This document shows, one piece after another, positions 30,511 through 39,941 of a stretch of 64,000 nt of DNA. The DNA lies in NCBI GenBank assembly GCA_002401965.1, contig NVUR01000003.1, positions 51,738 to 115,737 on the forward strand, written 5' to 3'. Below the pieces are notes generated by a model, which saw only the letters and a list, made by a program, of their open reading frames with translations, was not told the origin of the DNA and ran no database searches. Origin of the DNA: Alphaproteobacteria bacterium (GTDB taxonomy: Bacteria > Pseudomonadota > Alphaproteobacteria > Micavibrionales > Micavibrionaceae). A program made the position numbers and the translations under genes. Position 1 is the first letter of the stretch. Each line of letters starts with the position of its first letter.

Positions 30511-31992
30511 TCCGCCCAAAACAACGCGCAGGGTTTTAATCATAATTACAATATCACCCCAGAGTGACCAATTACGTACATACCAGCCATCCCAGTAGAC
30601 GCGTCTGTCAAAGCTGGCATCGCTGCGCCCGCTGACTTGCCAAAGTCCTGTAATGCCAGGGCGAACCTGATAGTAATGGTTGATGCCTTCGCCAAAGAGG
30701 GGAACCTCTTCATCAAGGATGGGGCGCGGACCTACGAGGCTCATATCACCGATAAGGACGTTCCAGAGCTGTGGCAGTTCATCAATACTGGTTTTGCGTA
30801 TAATACGTGCGGTTTTTGTTGTGACGCGCGGATCATTCCTGAGTTTTCTGAATTCTTCCCATTGTATTTTAGCTTCAGGATCACGCTCCAGTAATTCGTG
30901 GAGTAAATGATCTGAGTTAGGCTCCATCGACTGGAATTTCCAGCATTTAAACTTATTCCCATTTCTGCCAATGCGATATCCGCCATAAAAGAATGAGCCG
31001 CCTTGTCCCTCAAGTTTGAGAAAAGCCATAACGCCAAGCATGATAGGAGAAAGCAGTAGAAGTGCGATAGATGCCGCCGTAATATCCATTGTGCGCTTTA
31101 AGAAACGCCCCATAGGGGAGAATATAGATGTCTTGGCGTGCAGCAGCATGATGTCATAGCCAAAGAAGTATCGAGGCTCCATTTCGAACAGGCTGACACG
31201 TGATACGGGTGGTACAACAGCATAGAGCGCTTTTAGCTCCGTTAAGACCTTAATAAGCTCATCGCGTTCTTCCCCGCGGAATGTTTCAAGGGAGATAACG
31301 AAGAAATGGTCTATATTTTTTTGTATGGATTCACGGTAATTAATCCTTCCGTGAAACACGTTTATGTCTTTATATTGTGCAGGAATCGTATTTCTATCGA
31401 GACCTTTATCGGCATTTCTATCACGTAAGGAAACTGTTTTCACATCATAACCCGTATAGCGGTCTGCACTGAATGCGTACAGGACGTCTGTTACTGTGTT
31501 AATGTCCCCAATTATAACCGTTGGAATACGCCAAACGCCTTTTCCACGGGCGATCGCGTAAACGATTTGCCGTCCAGCAAGTGTTAGAAAGAAAACATAA
31601 ACCCAGCTTAACCCGATCAGTAGTCTGGAAAATGACATATCAAGGGCAAAGCGAAGAAAGCCATCCATAATTAAGGCCATCAGGCATACGGTAAGAACAT
31701 TTTGTACTTGGCTCCACCATGGTACGCGTTGCGTGTAATGACCTTTTGTGAAAAACAGAAACAGAACGACAGGACACATCCATATAAAGAATAGATCATG
31801 GATCATTGCGTAGTCTGATAAGGGTTTATTGTATGTATCTGGTAATATCAGATCTTTTAAAAATTCTGCGGTTAATAAAGCAAGTATAAATGAAAAGCTC
31901 ATAGCAATCATGTCATAGAAGATCAGAGTGATGCTGACCGTTTTTTTGACCAAGGGTCTTACTTTGTCGTTTTTTTCTATTTTCGGTAACAT
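30496..31992 (-). CDS. undecaprenyl-phosphate sugar (galactose) phosphotransferase, WbaP-like polyprenyl glycosylphosphotransferase
   Basis: 498 aa; N-terminal TMs; KRTMDITAASIALLLLSPIM, RIGRNGNKFKCWKFQSM, RKTSIDELPQLWNVLIGDMSLVGPRPI, RPGITGLWQVSGRSD. Confidence 0.93.
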   Translation of the reverse strand: MLPKIEKNDKVRPLVKKTVSITLIFYDMIAMSFSFILALLTAEFLKDLILPDTYNKPLSDYAMIHDLFFIWMCPVVLFLFFTKGHYTQRVPWWSQVQNVLTVCLMALIMDGFLRFALDMSFSRLLIGLSWVYVFFLTLAGRQIVYAIARGKGVWRIPTVIIGDINTVTDVLYAFSADRYTGYDVKTVSLRDRNADKGLDRNTIPAQYKDINVFHGRINYRESIQKNIDHFFVISLETFRGEERDELIKVLTELKALYAVVPPVSRVSLFEMEPRYFFGYDIMLLHAKTSIFSPMGRFLKRTMDITAASIALLLLSPIMLGVMAFLKLEGQGGSFFYGGYRIGRNGNKFKCWKFQSMEPNSDHLLHELLERDPEAKIQWEEFRKLRNDPRVTTKTARIIRKTSIDELPQLWNVLIGDMSLVGPRPILDEEVPLFGEGINHYYQVRPGITGLWQVSGRSDASFDRRVYWDGWYVRNWSLWGDIVIMIKTLRVVLGGSGAY

Positions 31993-32095
31993 TGAATTTC
32001 TCGGTTTATGCGGTATTTATTCTAGATGTAATAGGCTTACAATTTATTAAGGTATATTGAAGCCACGGGAAAGGACTATCGAACAAAATTATTTA

Positions 32096-33124
32096 TTAAG
32101 GCGATAAATCAAAATAGATACGGTGATAGGTGTTCTCACTGTCGGGGGAAAGGCGTTTTTCTCTTAAGATTTTTGTGGTTTTCTTCAGAGATAGGACAAT
32201 CATGCTGCCCTTACCATTGTTCAGGGGTTCAACACTGTAGGATTCTAGAAGTTTAGAATTTCTGAATGTTTTATTGTTTCCGTCAATCCATCGCGCGTCG
32301 GGTAGCTCGATAATAATAAGTTTTTCATCATTATCCAGATCGATACTGAAATTGCTTCTGTGGTTTGTGTCTAGCACAATACGCAGTTTATCTGCATGTT
32401 CTCCAACACGCAGATTCATCGCAACAAGACCGTCATATGTTGGCGGTGGTGTGGCTTTGGGGGCAACCCGTTTTTCGGGGGGCTCTTTTGGTTTATTATG
32501 TTGTTTTTTCGGAGGCTTATCCGGTTCTTTATTTACTTGAGGTGGGGGAGCTTGCGCCTGAACAACTTTCTGCGGGTCAAGTCGTGGTGAGGGCTGTGGT
32601 GTCAGTTGCGTTACTTGCAACTGAGGTTCAGAGGGCTCTACCAATGTTTGAGGTGGCTGATTGGCTGGTGTTTCCTGCAGCAATACCTCGAGTTCCTTGA
32701 TAAGGTTCTGAATGTCCGACTCCACAGCGGCTAACCGGACGATAGATGGTTTGTAAGTATCAAATTCTTTCTTAAGATCAACAACGGCATTTTCAACGCG
32801 ATTAAAGCGGTCACCGGTGTCTTTGATGTTCTTTGTGAATAACGTGTCTGCGTTAATGCCTTTCATTGGCTTTAAGGCAGGCAGACCATTGGGCATATAT
32901 TGATTTTTCGTCTGCCCCAGCTTGGTTGGCTGGTTATTAAATGCTGGTGGAAGGGCGATTGGTGCGCTAATGCTTTCGTTCTTACCTGCATTTTTTGATT
33001 TTTTTGCAGATGGCGCAGTATTTGATTCGGTTGTTTTAAGGTGCAAAAGTCCTTCAGGACTACACGCAGTAAGTAGACCCAAAAATAGTGTGAAACATAG
33101 ACTCAAAGCTATTTTTTTATACAT
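32096..33124 (-). CDS. AMIN-domain-like lipoprotein
   Basis: Lipobox LLTAC; Pro-rich linker; C-terminal NLRVGEHADKLRIVLDTNHRSNFSIDLDNDEKLIIIELPDARW resembles AMIN. ATG 33124 preferred. Confidence 0.65.
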   Translation of the reverse strand: MYKKIALSLCFTLFLGLLTACSPEGLLHLKTTESNTAPSAKKSKNAGKNESISAPIALPPAFNNQPTKLGQTKNQYMPNGLPALKPMKGINADTLFTKNIKDTGDRFNRVENAVVDLKKEFDTYKPSIVRLAAVESDIQNLIKELEVLLQETPANQPPQTLVEPSEPQLQVTQLTPQPSPRLDPQKVVQAQAPPPQVNKEPDKPPKKQHNKPKEPPEKRVAPKATPPPTYDGLVAMNLRVGEHADKLRIVLDTNHRSNFSIDLDNDEKLIIIELPDARWIDGNNKTFRNSKLLESYSVEPLNNGKGSMIVLSLKKTTKILREKRLSPDSENTYHRIYFDLSP

Positions 33125-33423
33125 ATAGTAAAGAACCACAAGCCTCAGAATAGAGACATTAAGAACTAAAAAAGTACGCAGCAGAAAACACCAGATTAGA
33201 TTCTATCCTGAAAACACTATTGGCATCAATAGGATATTTAAAAATAAAGTGAAAATTATGGTTGATTTTTTGTTTTTGATTCATTGGGCTGTGCTTTTAT
33301 CTCTAAATGTAGGAAATAGTGGTTATCTGTATGTTGCAGCAGTTATTATCGTTTATAGTCGTTGCGGTAGGGTGTGTGTTTTTGTATAGTTGCTTATTGT
33401 CATGAAGGTTTGGGAGGCTTAGT

Positions 33424-33876
33424 ATGCGTTTTTTTTGCGGCTTAATATGCGTTTTTTTTCTTTTTACATCTCCTACATATGCGGGGGTCACAACGGTTCG
33501 GGCGCTTAGTTTTGGTCAATTTGTGATGAAGAATAATGATGCTGCTTATGATATAACGATCAACACCAATGGTAGTTATTCTTTCTCGGCTGCGGGGTAT
33601 ATAGAAATTGTTGCGCCGCAAGAGGGGGTTTATGATCTGGATGGTATGGCTGCAAATACTGCGATTACCAGTGTTACGGTTACGCAATTAACATCGTTGA
33701 GTGGGTCTGGGTTTGATATGCAGATGATTAACTTTCAGGAAACGCATCCAGCCAGTACTGATGGTTCTGGTGTGGCGAGGATAGAGATTGGCGCAACGGC
33801 GCGTAATAATGCTATTGGTGGCTCTTATATCGATCAAACGTTTGGTGGCGTAATACAAATTCAAATTAATTTTTAA
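33424..33876 (+). CDS. DUF4402-like secreted (candidate pilin-like) protein 1
   Basis: Signal peptide to TYA; VRALSFGQFVMKNNDAAYDITINTNGSYSFSAAGYIEIVAPQEGVYDLDG; terminal beta strand GGVIQIQINF. Confidence 0.7.
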   Translation: MRFFCGLICVFFLFTSPTYAGVTTVRALSFGQFVMKNNDAAYDITINTNGSYSFSAAGYIEIVAPQEGVYDLDGMAANTAITSVTVTQLTSLSGSGFDMQMINFQETHPASTDGSGVARIEIGATARNNAIGGSYIDQTFGGVIQIQINF

Positions 33877-33918
33877 TCTCTTACATGATTTTATTAAAGT
33901 AAAAAAGGAATTGTAATA

Positions 33919-34770
33919 ATGAAGAAATATTTATTGTCTCTGTTTATTTGGAGTGTTGTCCTGAGTGGTTTCTTTGGGGGGGCTGTGCAGGTTGCGCAGG
34001 CTGATATTTTGATTACGCCGACGCGTGTTGTCTTTGAAGGGCGCGATCGTTTCGGGACGGTGACGCTTGCCAATAATGGGGATAAGGTGAGTACGTACAA
34101 GATGGATTGGCGGTTTTTCCGTATGCAAGAGCAGGGACCAGCCTATGTAAGGGTTCAGGGCGAGGAGGTTGCACTTGATTTGTCTAAGTATATCGTTTTT
34201 TCACCACGGCAGGTCACGTTACAGCCTGGGGCGTCGCAAAAAGTACGTTTGGCGTTGCGCCGCTCAGAGGAGATTCCAGATGGTGATTACCATGTGCATT
34301 TAAGTTTTTCTACGGTGTCTAGTGAGAGTCTTGATATTGTTGAAGGTCAGGAGCCCAAGGCGCAGCCAACGTCGGGTATGTCTGTTAAAATCAATGTTGG
34401 TTATACTATCCCGATTATTTTGCGATCTGGGGATGTGCATGTTGATTCGTCGATTGGTCGTATTAGTTTATCGCGGAACCCTAACAATGGATTTTTGAAA
34501 GTCGCGGTGCCAGTTCATCGTGGGGGAGGACCGTATTCTGTTTTAGGGCATCTTATGGTGTATCATATAGATGAAAATGGTAATGAAGTGCGCGTGGGAG
34601 AGATCAGTAATGCTCATATTTTCCCAGAAGTGGATCGTCGCGTTTTCGATGTACAGTTAATAAAGGATATTGCTGGCGGTTCGTTAAGGGTCGTGATGTA
34701 TGATTATACATACAATAAAAGCATTGATAATAATGTTATTTATGCGGAAGAGACATTTCCCTTGGAGTGA
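33919..34770 (+). CDS. PapD-like periplasmic fimbrial chaperone
   Basis: ILITPTRVVFEGRDRFGTVTLANNGDKVSTYKMDWRFF, FSPRQVTLQPGASQKVRLALRR...PDGDYHVHLSF, matching the PapD N-terminal domain pattern. Confidence 0.85.
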   Translation: MKKYLLSLFIWSVVLSGFFGGAVQVAQADILITPTRVVFEGRDRFGTVTLANNGDKVSTYKMDWRFFRMQEQGPAYVRVQGEEVALDLSKYIVFSPRQVTLQPGASQKVRLALRRSEEIPDGDYHVHLSFSTVSSESLDIVEGQEPKAQPTSGMSVKINVGYTIPIILRSGDVHVDSSIGRISLSRNPNNGFLKVAVPVHRGGGPYSVLGHLMVYHIDENGNEVRVGEISNAHIFPEVDRRVFDVQLIKDIAGGSLRVVMYDYTYNKSIDNNVIYAEETFPLE

Positions 34771-35166
34771 TATGTTGAGGCGTAGGGTGGTTTTTGTAGT
34801 CCGTTGGTCTGGTATTATTCAGGTCTAACGGGCTTAATGCTTCGCTTGCAGAGGGGGATATAGTGTGCTTTGCTGGTTATCTGGCTGTGCTGTTGTTTAT
34901 TGTAGGTGTTTCGTTGCAGTAGCATTTAATCTCTATCTGGGTTCCTTCCCCGCAGCCTTGCGGCGTCAAATATTATCATAAAGCGAATGTATTTTTAGCA
35001 CTTACTCTGCCTATACACCGTAGTCTTGCTGAGGAGTTATTCATTTTATGACATATTGTTACCGTATATTTATACGGCTACGTGCTTTGTTCTAAATCTC
35101 GTACATAAATAAAGTCACATTCACTAAATGTAATTTCGCTTTATGGGTATCGCAGTATCAGGCAAT

Positions 35167-35194
35167 AAAAAAGGCATCCATAGATGCCTTTTTT
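35167..35194 (-). terminator. intrinsic terminator downstream of the second DUF4402-like gene
   Basis: AAAAAAGGCATC-CATA-GATGCCTTTTTT perfect inverted repeat. Confidence 0.9.
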
Positions 35195-35228
35195 GTATTT
35201 CGTAATAAATTTCGGTATTCTCTTAGTC

Positions 35229-35813
35229 TTAGTAAGAGAATGTCACATCAAAACTTGCTGGATGAACACCATCTGCAGCTTGTTCTGCAAACGTTATTGT
35301 TCCACCAAATGTAACTGTTTCTGCTGTGGCTGCGCCTACAACTGTTACTGTTCCAGTGTCTGTGTTCGCATCAAGAGAGATTGGACCTTCGGAGGCCGTT
35401 CTATATGATGTGGTGTTGAGAGATATCCCAGCATCGGCAAAATCACTGTCACCTGAACGGGTTATGGTCAAGGATGATGCGGATGGTGTTTCAACGGTAA
35501 CGACGCCCTCTGTTAGGGGGGCTGTAACTTGTAAGACTGTTGAGTCTGTTACACCAGCAACTGATGAGGCAACGGTTCCATCGCTTGTTAGTGTGATGAT
35601 AACGTCATTTGACGTGTCATCTGCACCACCTGCAGGGATGATGGCAACCCATTCACCAAAATCCATGTCGGATACGTCAACGGTTGTAATTGCGCTGGTC
35701 AGTGTAAGTGTTGCATTAACTGTTTCTGTTTGTGCAAATGAATTGCTTGTCATGGCGAAGCCAAGCGATACTGCGCTTGCGAAGGCCAAAAGTTTAAGGG
35801 TGTTATGTCTCAT
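35229..35813 (-). CDS. DUF4402-like secreted (candidate pilin-like) protein 2
   Basis: 194 aa; signal peptide ...MTSNSFAQ; ETVNATLTLTSAITTVDVSDMDFGEWVAI; terminal strand HPASFDVTFSY. Confidence 0.75.
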   Translation of the reverse strand: MRHNTLKLLAFASAVSLGFAMTSNSFAQTETVNATLTLTSAITTVDVSDMDFGEWVAIIPAGGADDTSNDVIITLTSDGTVASSVAGVTDSTVLQVTAPLTEGVVTVETPSASSLTITRSGDSDFADAGISLNTTSYRTASEGPISLDANTDTGTVTVVGAATAETVTFGGTITFAEQAADGVHPASFDVTFSY

Positions 35814-35842
35814 TAGGTTTCTCCTTTTTTCCCTAGATTAAG

Positions 35843-35888
35843 ATACTGTTACTCAGTCGGTGAGTGGGATAAAATACTGATACTCAGT
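35843..35888. promoter_or_regulatory. paired direct repeats, candidate regulator-binding sites
   Basis: ATACTGTTACTCAGT (35843-35857) and ATACTGATACTCAGT (35874-35888), one mismatch, 31 bp start to start. Confidence 0.45.
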
Positions 35889-36137
35889 AAGTAGTAAAGA
35901 TAAGATAGATATCTCTAAGTACCATTATCATACATAAATGGTTAAATCATTATTAATATAGTCAGTTTAGTTAAAATACATGTGGCTAACTTAGATGGTC
36001 ACCCAGAGAAGTACGTTGTTTTTATCATTAATCAATTGTCTTTGTCAAGTGGTTGTGATGTAATGTGCTTAATGGTTTTCAACTCTTACCCACAGAGTTA
36101 TTCGTTTTTTATATACAGGAACATTGGTTGTTTTCGA

Positions 36138-39100
36138 ATGAAGCATTTCTTTCATTTTTGTTTTTTATATGGAATTTTTACGTGTTTTATCTTCGCGCCT
36201 TCTTATCTAAGCGCGCAGCAATTAACACATAACACTGGTGATGCCTTTGTACAGAATCAAAAGAGGTTGGCCTTGGCGCGTTCTTTTGTTGCAAAGCTGA
36301 AGGCTGGGTTGGGGCGTGGTCATGTTATCCCTTCGGAGACGAATATATTACCGGAAGGAGAAATTCTATTGTTGCAGCCTATTTTGGGCGGTAACTTGCG
36401 TGTGGATGGTTTGATTTATGGTCTTGTTAAAAATCGGGGCGTTTTGTTATCATTGCGCGATATAAGCGATGTTTTGCAAATTCCATTGGTGATTGATATT
36501 GAAAAAAAGACTGTCGAAGGGTGGTATGTCAGGGAAGATAAAGTATTTTCATTAGATCTGAATACTGGCATTGCGCGCACTGATATCGGTGAATTTAATA
36601 TATCCAAAAATGTTTTTATTGAGGGTGATGATGTTCTTGTTCCGGCCTCTGAACTGGGTCAATGGATGGATTTTGAATTTAAGCCTGTTGTATCGGCGCA
36701 AGACTTGCGTATTACCTCTGCGGAACTATTACCTATTCAAGCGCGGGATAAACGTAGGCAATCAAGCCTTGGCGGGCATAAAATTCCAAAGCCGTCATTA
36801 CCGCGCATTGATGATGATTATAGAGCTGTTGGCATGCCTTCCATCGATGTCGCCACGCGTTCTGTCTATCGAAGGCAAGGCGACAGTACTGAGGGCGTTG
36901 ATGCCCATAGTGCAACACTGCGTAGCATTGGAGATTTCGCGCATGGGACGTTATCAACGCAAATACAGTTAAATGATACGGATTACCTAAAAAATGTACG
37001 GGTGAAATATAAACGGGAATCCTTGGATGCTGATTTATTGGGAGCGTTAAAGGCACGGCGCTTTGAGGTCGGTGATATAACAACAACGCATGTGCCGTTG
37101 GGGGGGCGTACGTCTCAAGAATTAGGTGTTCGGGTAACAAATACAGATTCTCTGCGAACCTTCAGTACGCCAACAACGGGAATATCTGGTACGGGATTCC
37201 CTGGTTGGGATGTTGAATTATACCGCGATACTCAGCTTGTCGGGTTTAGAGAAATAGGCGAGGACGGGTTTTATCAATTTTCGAATGTGAATCTGTTTCA
37301 GTCTGATAATAATTTTCGCTTGGTATTTTATGGACCGCAAGGCGAGGTAAGGGAGGAAGAGTTATATATTCCCGTTGATCGTACGTTGCTCTCTCGTGGA
37401 GAGGGAATATATGACGTTTCTATAAGTCTGGATGGGGAAAATACATATGATAAGTCTGATGCGAATTTGAATTCGGATGACGATACGAATGTTAGTGTAT
37501 CCGCGCTGTATGAATATCCCGTCGCTGATGGTGTTACGGTAAGTGCAGGTGCGCGCAGCCATGTTGAACAGGCGCAACGTGATAGTGTCGCAAATATTGG
37601 TGTGTCTCTTGTCGCAAGTCAGGTCTTGATTAACGCGGGGCTTGCTGTTGATGATGAGGGGGATATATCCGCTCAGCTTGTTGGACGCCGTGATTTCGGT
37701 GAACATAAAGTGAGTGGCACATTGGATTGGCTTGGCGCGAATTTTGATGTGCAAGGTGGTGGCGCAGAAAATGATATTGGAACTTTACGCAGTAATATTA
37801 GCGTGAACGGCCCATTACCGTTTCAATTGGGGCATAAGACCAGATATAATCTCTCCACAAATTATTTATTGGATACGAATGATGAGTATAGTTTAAGATC
37901 ATCCGTAGGGGTTAACACGATTTGGAAGCGTTTAGCCCTAAATGAACAGTTGACGCATCTAACAGGCTCAACGCTTCAGGATGACAGTCTTGATTCTGTA
38001 ACCAGTGTTACGGGAACATACGGGCGTAATCATGTCAGGCTTCTCGCAAATTATGAATTAAAGCCGAATAATGAGCTTAACAATATTTTGGCATCTTATA
38101 AGCGGGATTTTACCAAAAAGCTAAATATGGAGTTAAGGGTTGATAAGCGCTTTGAAACAGCATTAACGGAGTATTCAGCAAAACTGGATTGGCAGGCAGG
38201 CTTTGCCCGTATTTCTCCAAGGGTGACTTATAATAATCAGAAAGATTTTTTCGCGGGGTTGGATACGCGCTTTAGTTTGTTGCGTGATCCGTCGCAAGGG
38301 CGCGTGAAAATGTATGATTATAATATTACAAGTTCTGGTGGTGTCAGTGCATTTGTCTATCTTGATAAGGATGGCGATGGTTTGTTCAATGGTGAAGATG
38401 AGCCATTAGAAGGGGTCGTTGTTAAGGCACCTCAAAATGGTGGTCGTCAATTGACGGATGGTAATGGTATCGCGCTGTTTACGCGTATGGGGAAATTGCG
38501 CCTTACAGATGTCTATGTCGATGCAGAGTCATTGCAAGATCCCACTTGGGTTTCGGATTTTGACGGGGTATCTATTCTGCCGCGTGAAGGGAATATTGTG
38601 GAGGTTAATTTCCCTGTGCATATATCTGGTGAATTGGATGGCAATGTTTATGCGCGCGCTGTGCCTTTGCCGCAAGTTGATGGTGAAGAGGTGCGCGCGG
38701 CAAAGCCTGTGTCTTTGAAGAATGTTCGCTTGAAGCTGTATAATGATAAAGGTGCGCTACAGGATAGTACTTTTACGGATGTGACTGGGTTTTACTATTT
38801 CCCCCGTATACCACCAGGGCGTTACCTTGTGATTATTGATGAAAGGAGCGCGGCACGTGGGCAATTTATCAGACCTGCGCCTCAACAAATAGAAATTGGT
38901 TATGATGGGACGGTTATTTACGGTAATGATATTTATGTTGATGTCGGCAAGGGAGATATCCCAAGCGCATTCTTACCTGATTTAGATGATTATAAAGCCC
39001 GACACCCCCATATTGATTTTTCCAATGATGATTATGATTTTGTTTTGAATTTAGGGGACTATAATTCAAGGTTATTGATGTCAGTGGTGTGGTATAAGCT

Positions 39101-39365
39101 GCGCTCACGTTATGATGCCATGCTTACGGGGGCGGATATTTTTGTTCCTCCCACGCAAAGCTATGTCGATGTGAAAACAGGAAAACATACATTACGTGTG
39201 GGGGTGCGCCACATTACTTTGGAACAGGCCTATAATCGTTGTCGCGCACTGATGGTGCGGGAACAATATTGTAAGGTTGAAATCTATCCTTCTTACATAA
39301 GGCAGAAACCTGTGAAACAGGCACAAGCCGATATTGCGGTGACGCCGGATCATGCTTTGAAATGA
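36138..39365 (+). CDS. usher-like outer membrane protein with C-terminal SdrD-B/carboxypeptidase-regulatory-like domains
   Basis: About 1075 aa from the ATG at 36138. GWDVELYRDTQLVGFREIGEDGFYQFSNVNLFQSDNNFRLVFYGPQGEVREEELYIPVDRTLLSRGEGIYDVS resembles an usher plug region. It is followed by barrel-like alternating strands and VFVYLDKDGDGLFNGEDEPLEGVVV-type and KNVRLKLYNDKGALQDSTFTDVTGFYYFPRIPPGRYLV domains. Confidence 0.75.
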   Translation: MKHFFHFCFLYGIFTCFIFAPSYLSAQQLTHNTGDAFVQNQKRLALARSFVAKLKAGLGRGHVIPSETNILPEGEILLLQPILGGNLRVDGLIYGLVKNRGVLLSLRDISDVLQIPLVIDIEKKTVEGWYVREDKVFSLDLNTGIARTDIGEFNISKNVFIEGDDVLVPASELGQWMDFEFKPVVSAQDLRITSAELLPIQARDKRRQSSLGGHKIPKPSLPRIDDDYRAVGMPSIDVATRSVYRRQGDSTEGVDAHSATLRSIGDFAHGTLSTQIQLNDTDYLKNVRVKYKRESLDADLLGALKARRFEVGDITTTHVPLGGRTSQELGVRVTNTDSLRTFSTPTTGISGTGFPGWDVELYRDTQLVGFREIGEDGFYQFSNVNLFQSDNNFRLVFYGPQGEVREEELYIPVDRTLLSRGEGIYDVSISLDGENTYDKSDANLNSDDDTNVSVSALYEYPVADGVTVSAGARSHVEQAQRDSVANIGVSLVASQVLINAGLAVDDEGDISAQLVGRRDFGEHKVSGTLDWLGANFDVQGGGAENDIGTLRSNISVNGPLPFQLGHKTRYNLSTNYLLDTNDEYSLRSSVGVNTIWKRLALNEQLTHLTGSTLQDDSLDSVTSVTGTYGRNHVRLLANYELKPNNELNNILASYKRDFTKKLNMELRVDKRFETALTEYSAKLDWQAGFARISPRVTYNNQKDFFAGLDTRFSLLRDPSQGRVKMYDYNITSSGGVSAFVYLDKDGDGLFNGEDEPLEGVVVKAPQNGGRQLTDGNGIALFTRMGKLRLTDVYVDAESLQDPTWVSDFDGVSILPREGNIVEVNFPVHISGELDGNVYARAVPLPQVDGEEVRAAKPVSLKNVRLKLYNDKGALQDSTFTDVTGFYYFPRIPPGRYLVIIDERSAARGQFIRPAPQQIEIGYDGTVIYGNDIYVDVGKGDIPSAFLPDLDDYKARHPHIDFSNDDYDFVLNLGDYNSRLLMSVVWYKLRSRYDAMLTGADIFVPPTQSYVDVKTGKHTLRVGVRHITLEQAYNRCRALMVREQYCKVEIYPSYIRQKPVKQAQADIAVTPDHALK

Positions 39366-39409
39366 TGGGAAATCATTTGGTATTCTGCTTTTTTTTATGT
39401 GTGGGAGGG

Positions 39410-39495
39410 TGGTGGGCCTGGCCGGGCTCGAACCGGCACGCCTATACAGGCAACAGATTTTAAGTCTGCAGCGTCTACCATTCCGCCACAGGCCC
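39410..39495 (-). tRNA. tRNA-Leu (anticodon TAA), CCA encoded
   Basis: Minus strand GGGCCTGTGGCGGAATGGTAGACGCTGCAGACTTAAAATCTGT...GCCGGTTCGAGCCCGGCCAGGCCCACCA; acceptor 7 bp paired, loop CTTAAAA. Confidence 0.95.
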
Positions 39496-39611
39496 AAATG
39501 TTAGCGTTAAAACATCATATATTTGTTTCGCTAAATTCATTTCCTGTTTTAAGTAATGGTTATCTTGGGTTTGGTCAATAGAATATTCACTCTGCGTTCC
39601 ATTCATTCTCA

Positions 39612-39941
39612 TTATTTTTCGGCGAGCAGGGCTGATACGTTGCTGATGACATCTCGTCCTTTTTTTGTCAGAAACAATTGTTTTCTCCGCCGTTCTTTGG
39701 ATGAAATTTTTATCTGCACCAGAGCATAATTCTTTCCGCGTGCTTTTTCCTTTGCCAGTGCGCTTGTTATCCTTGATATGGTGGACAGAGCTGTGCCAGT
39801 TCTTTCGGATAAATCAGTTAGGCACAGCCCTTCATCTAAGGCAATTTCAAACAGGCATCGTGCATATTGAAGCGGAAATTCCGGATCAATTTTTTGAAGC
39901 TCATGCAGGAGTTTTATGAATGTTTCTATGTCCTGTTTCAT
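39612..39941 (-). CDS. MarR-like winged-helix transcriptional regulator
   Basis: 109 aa; CLTDLSERTGTALSTISRITSALAKEKARGKNYALVQIKISSKERRRKQLFLTKKGRDVI. Confidence 0.7.
   Translation of the reverse strand: MKQDIETFIKLLHELQKIDPEFPLQYARCLFEIALDEGLCLTDLSERTGTALSTISRITSALAKEKARGKNYALVQIKISSKERRRKQLFLTKKGRDVISNVSALLAEK

Noticed and set aside
35326-35841. 171-aa plus-strand ORF
   Set aside because: Antisense to DUF4402-like gene 2, which has a signal peptide and a downstream terminator.
36733-37140. 135-aa minus-strand ORF within the usher-like gene
   Set aside because: Antisense to a coherent 1075-aa reading frame with beta-barrel-like composition.
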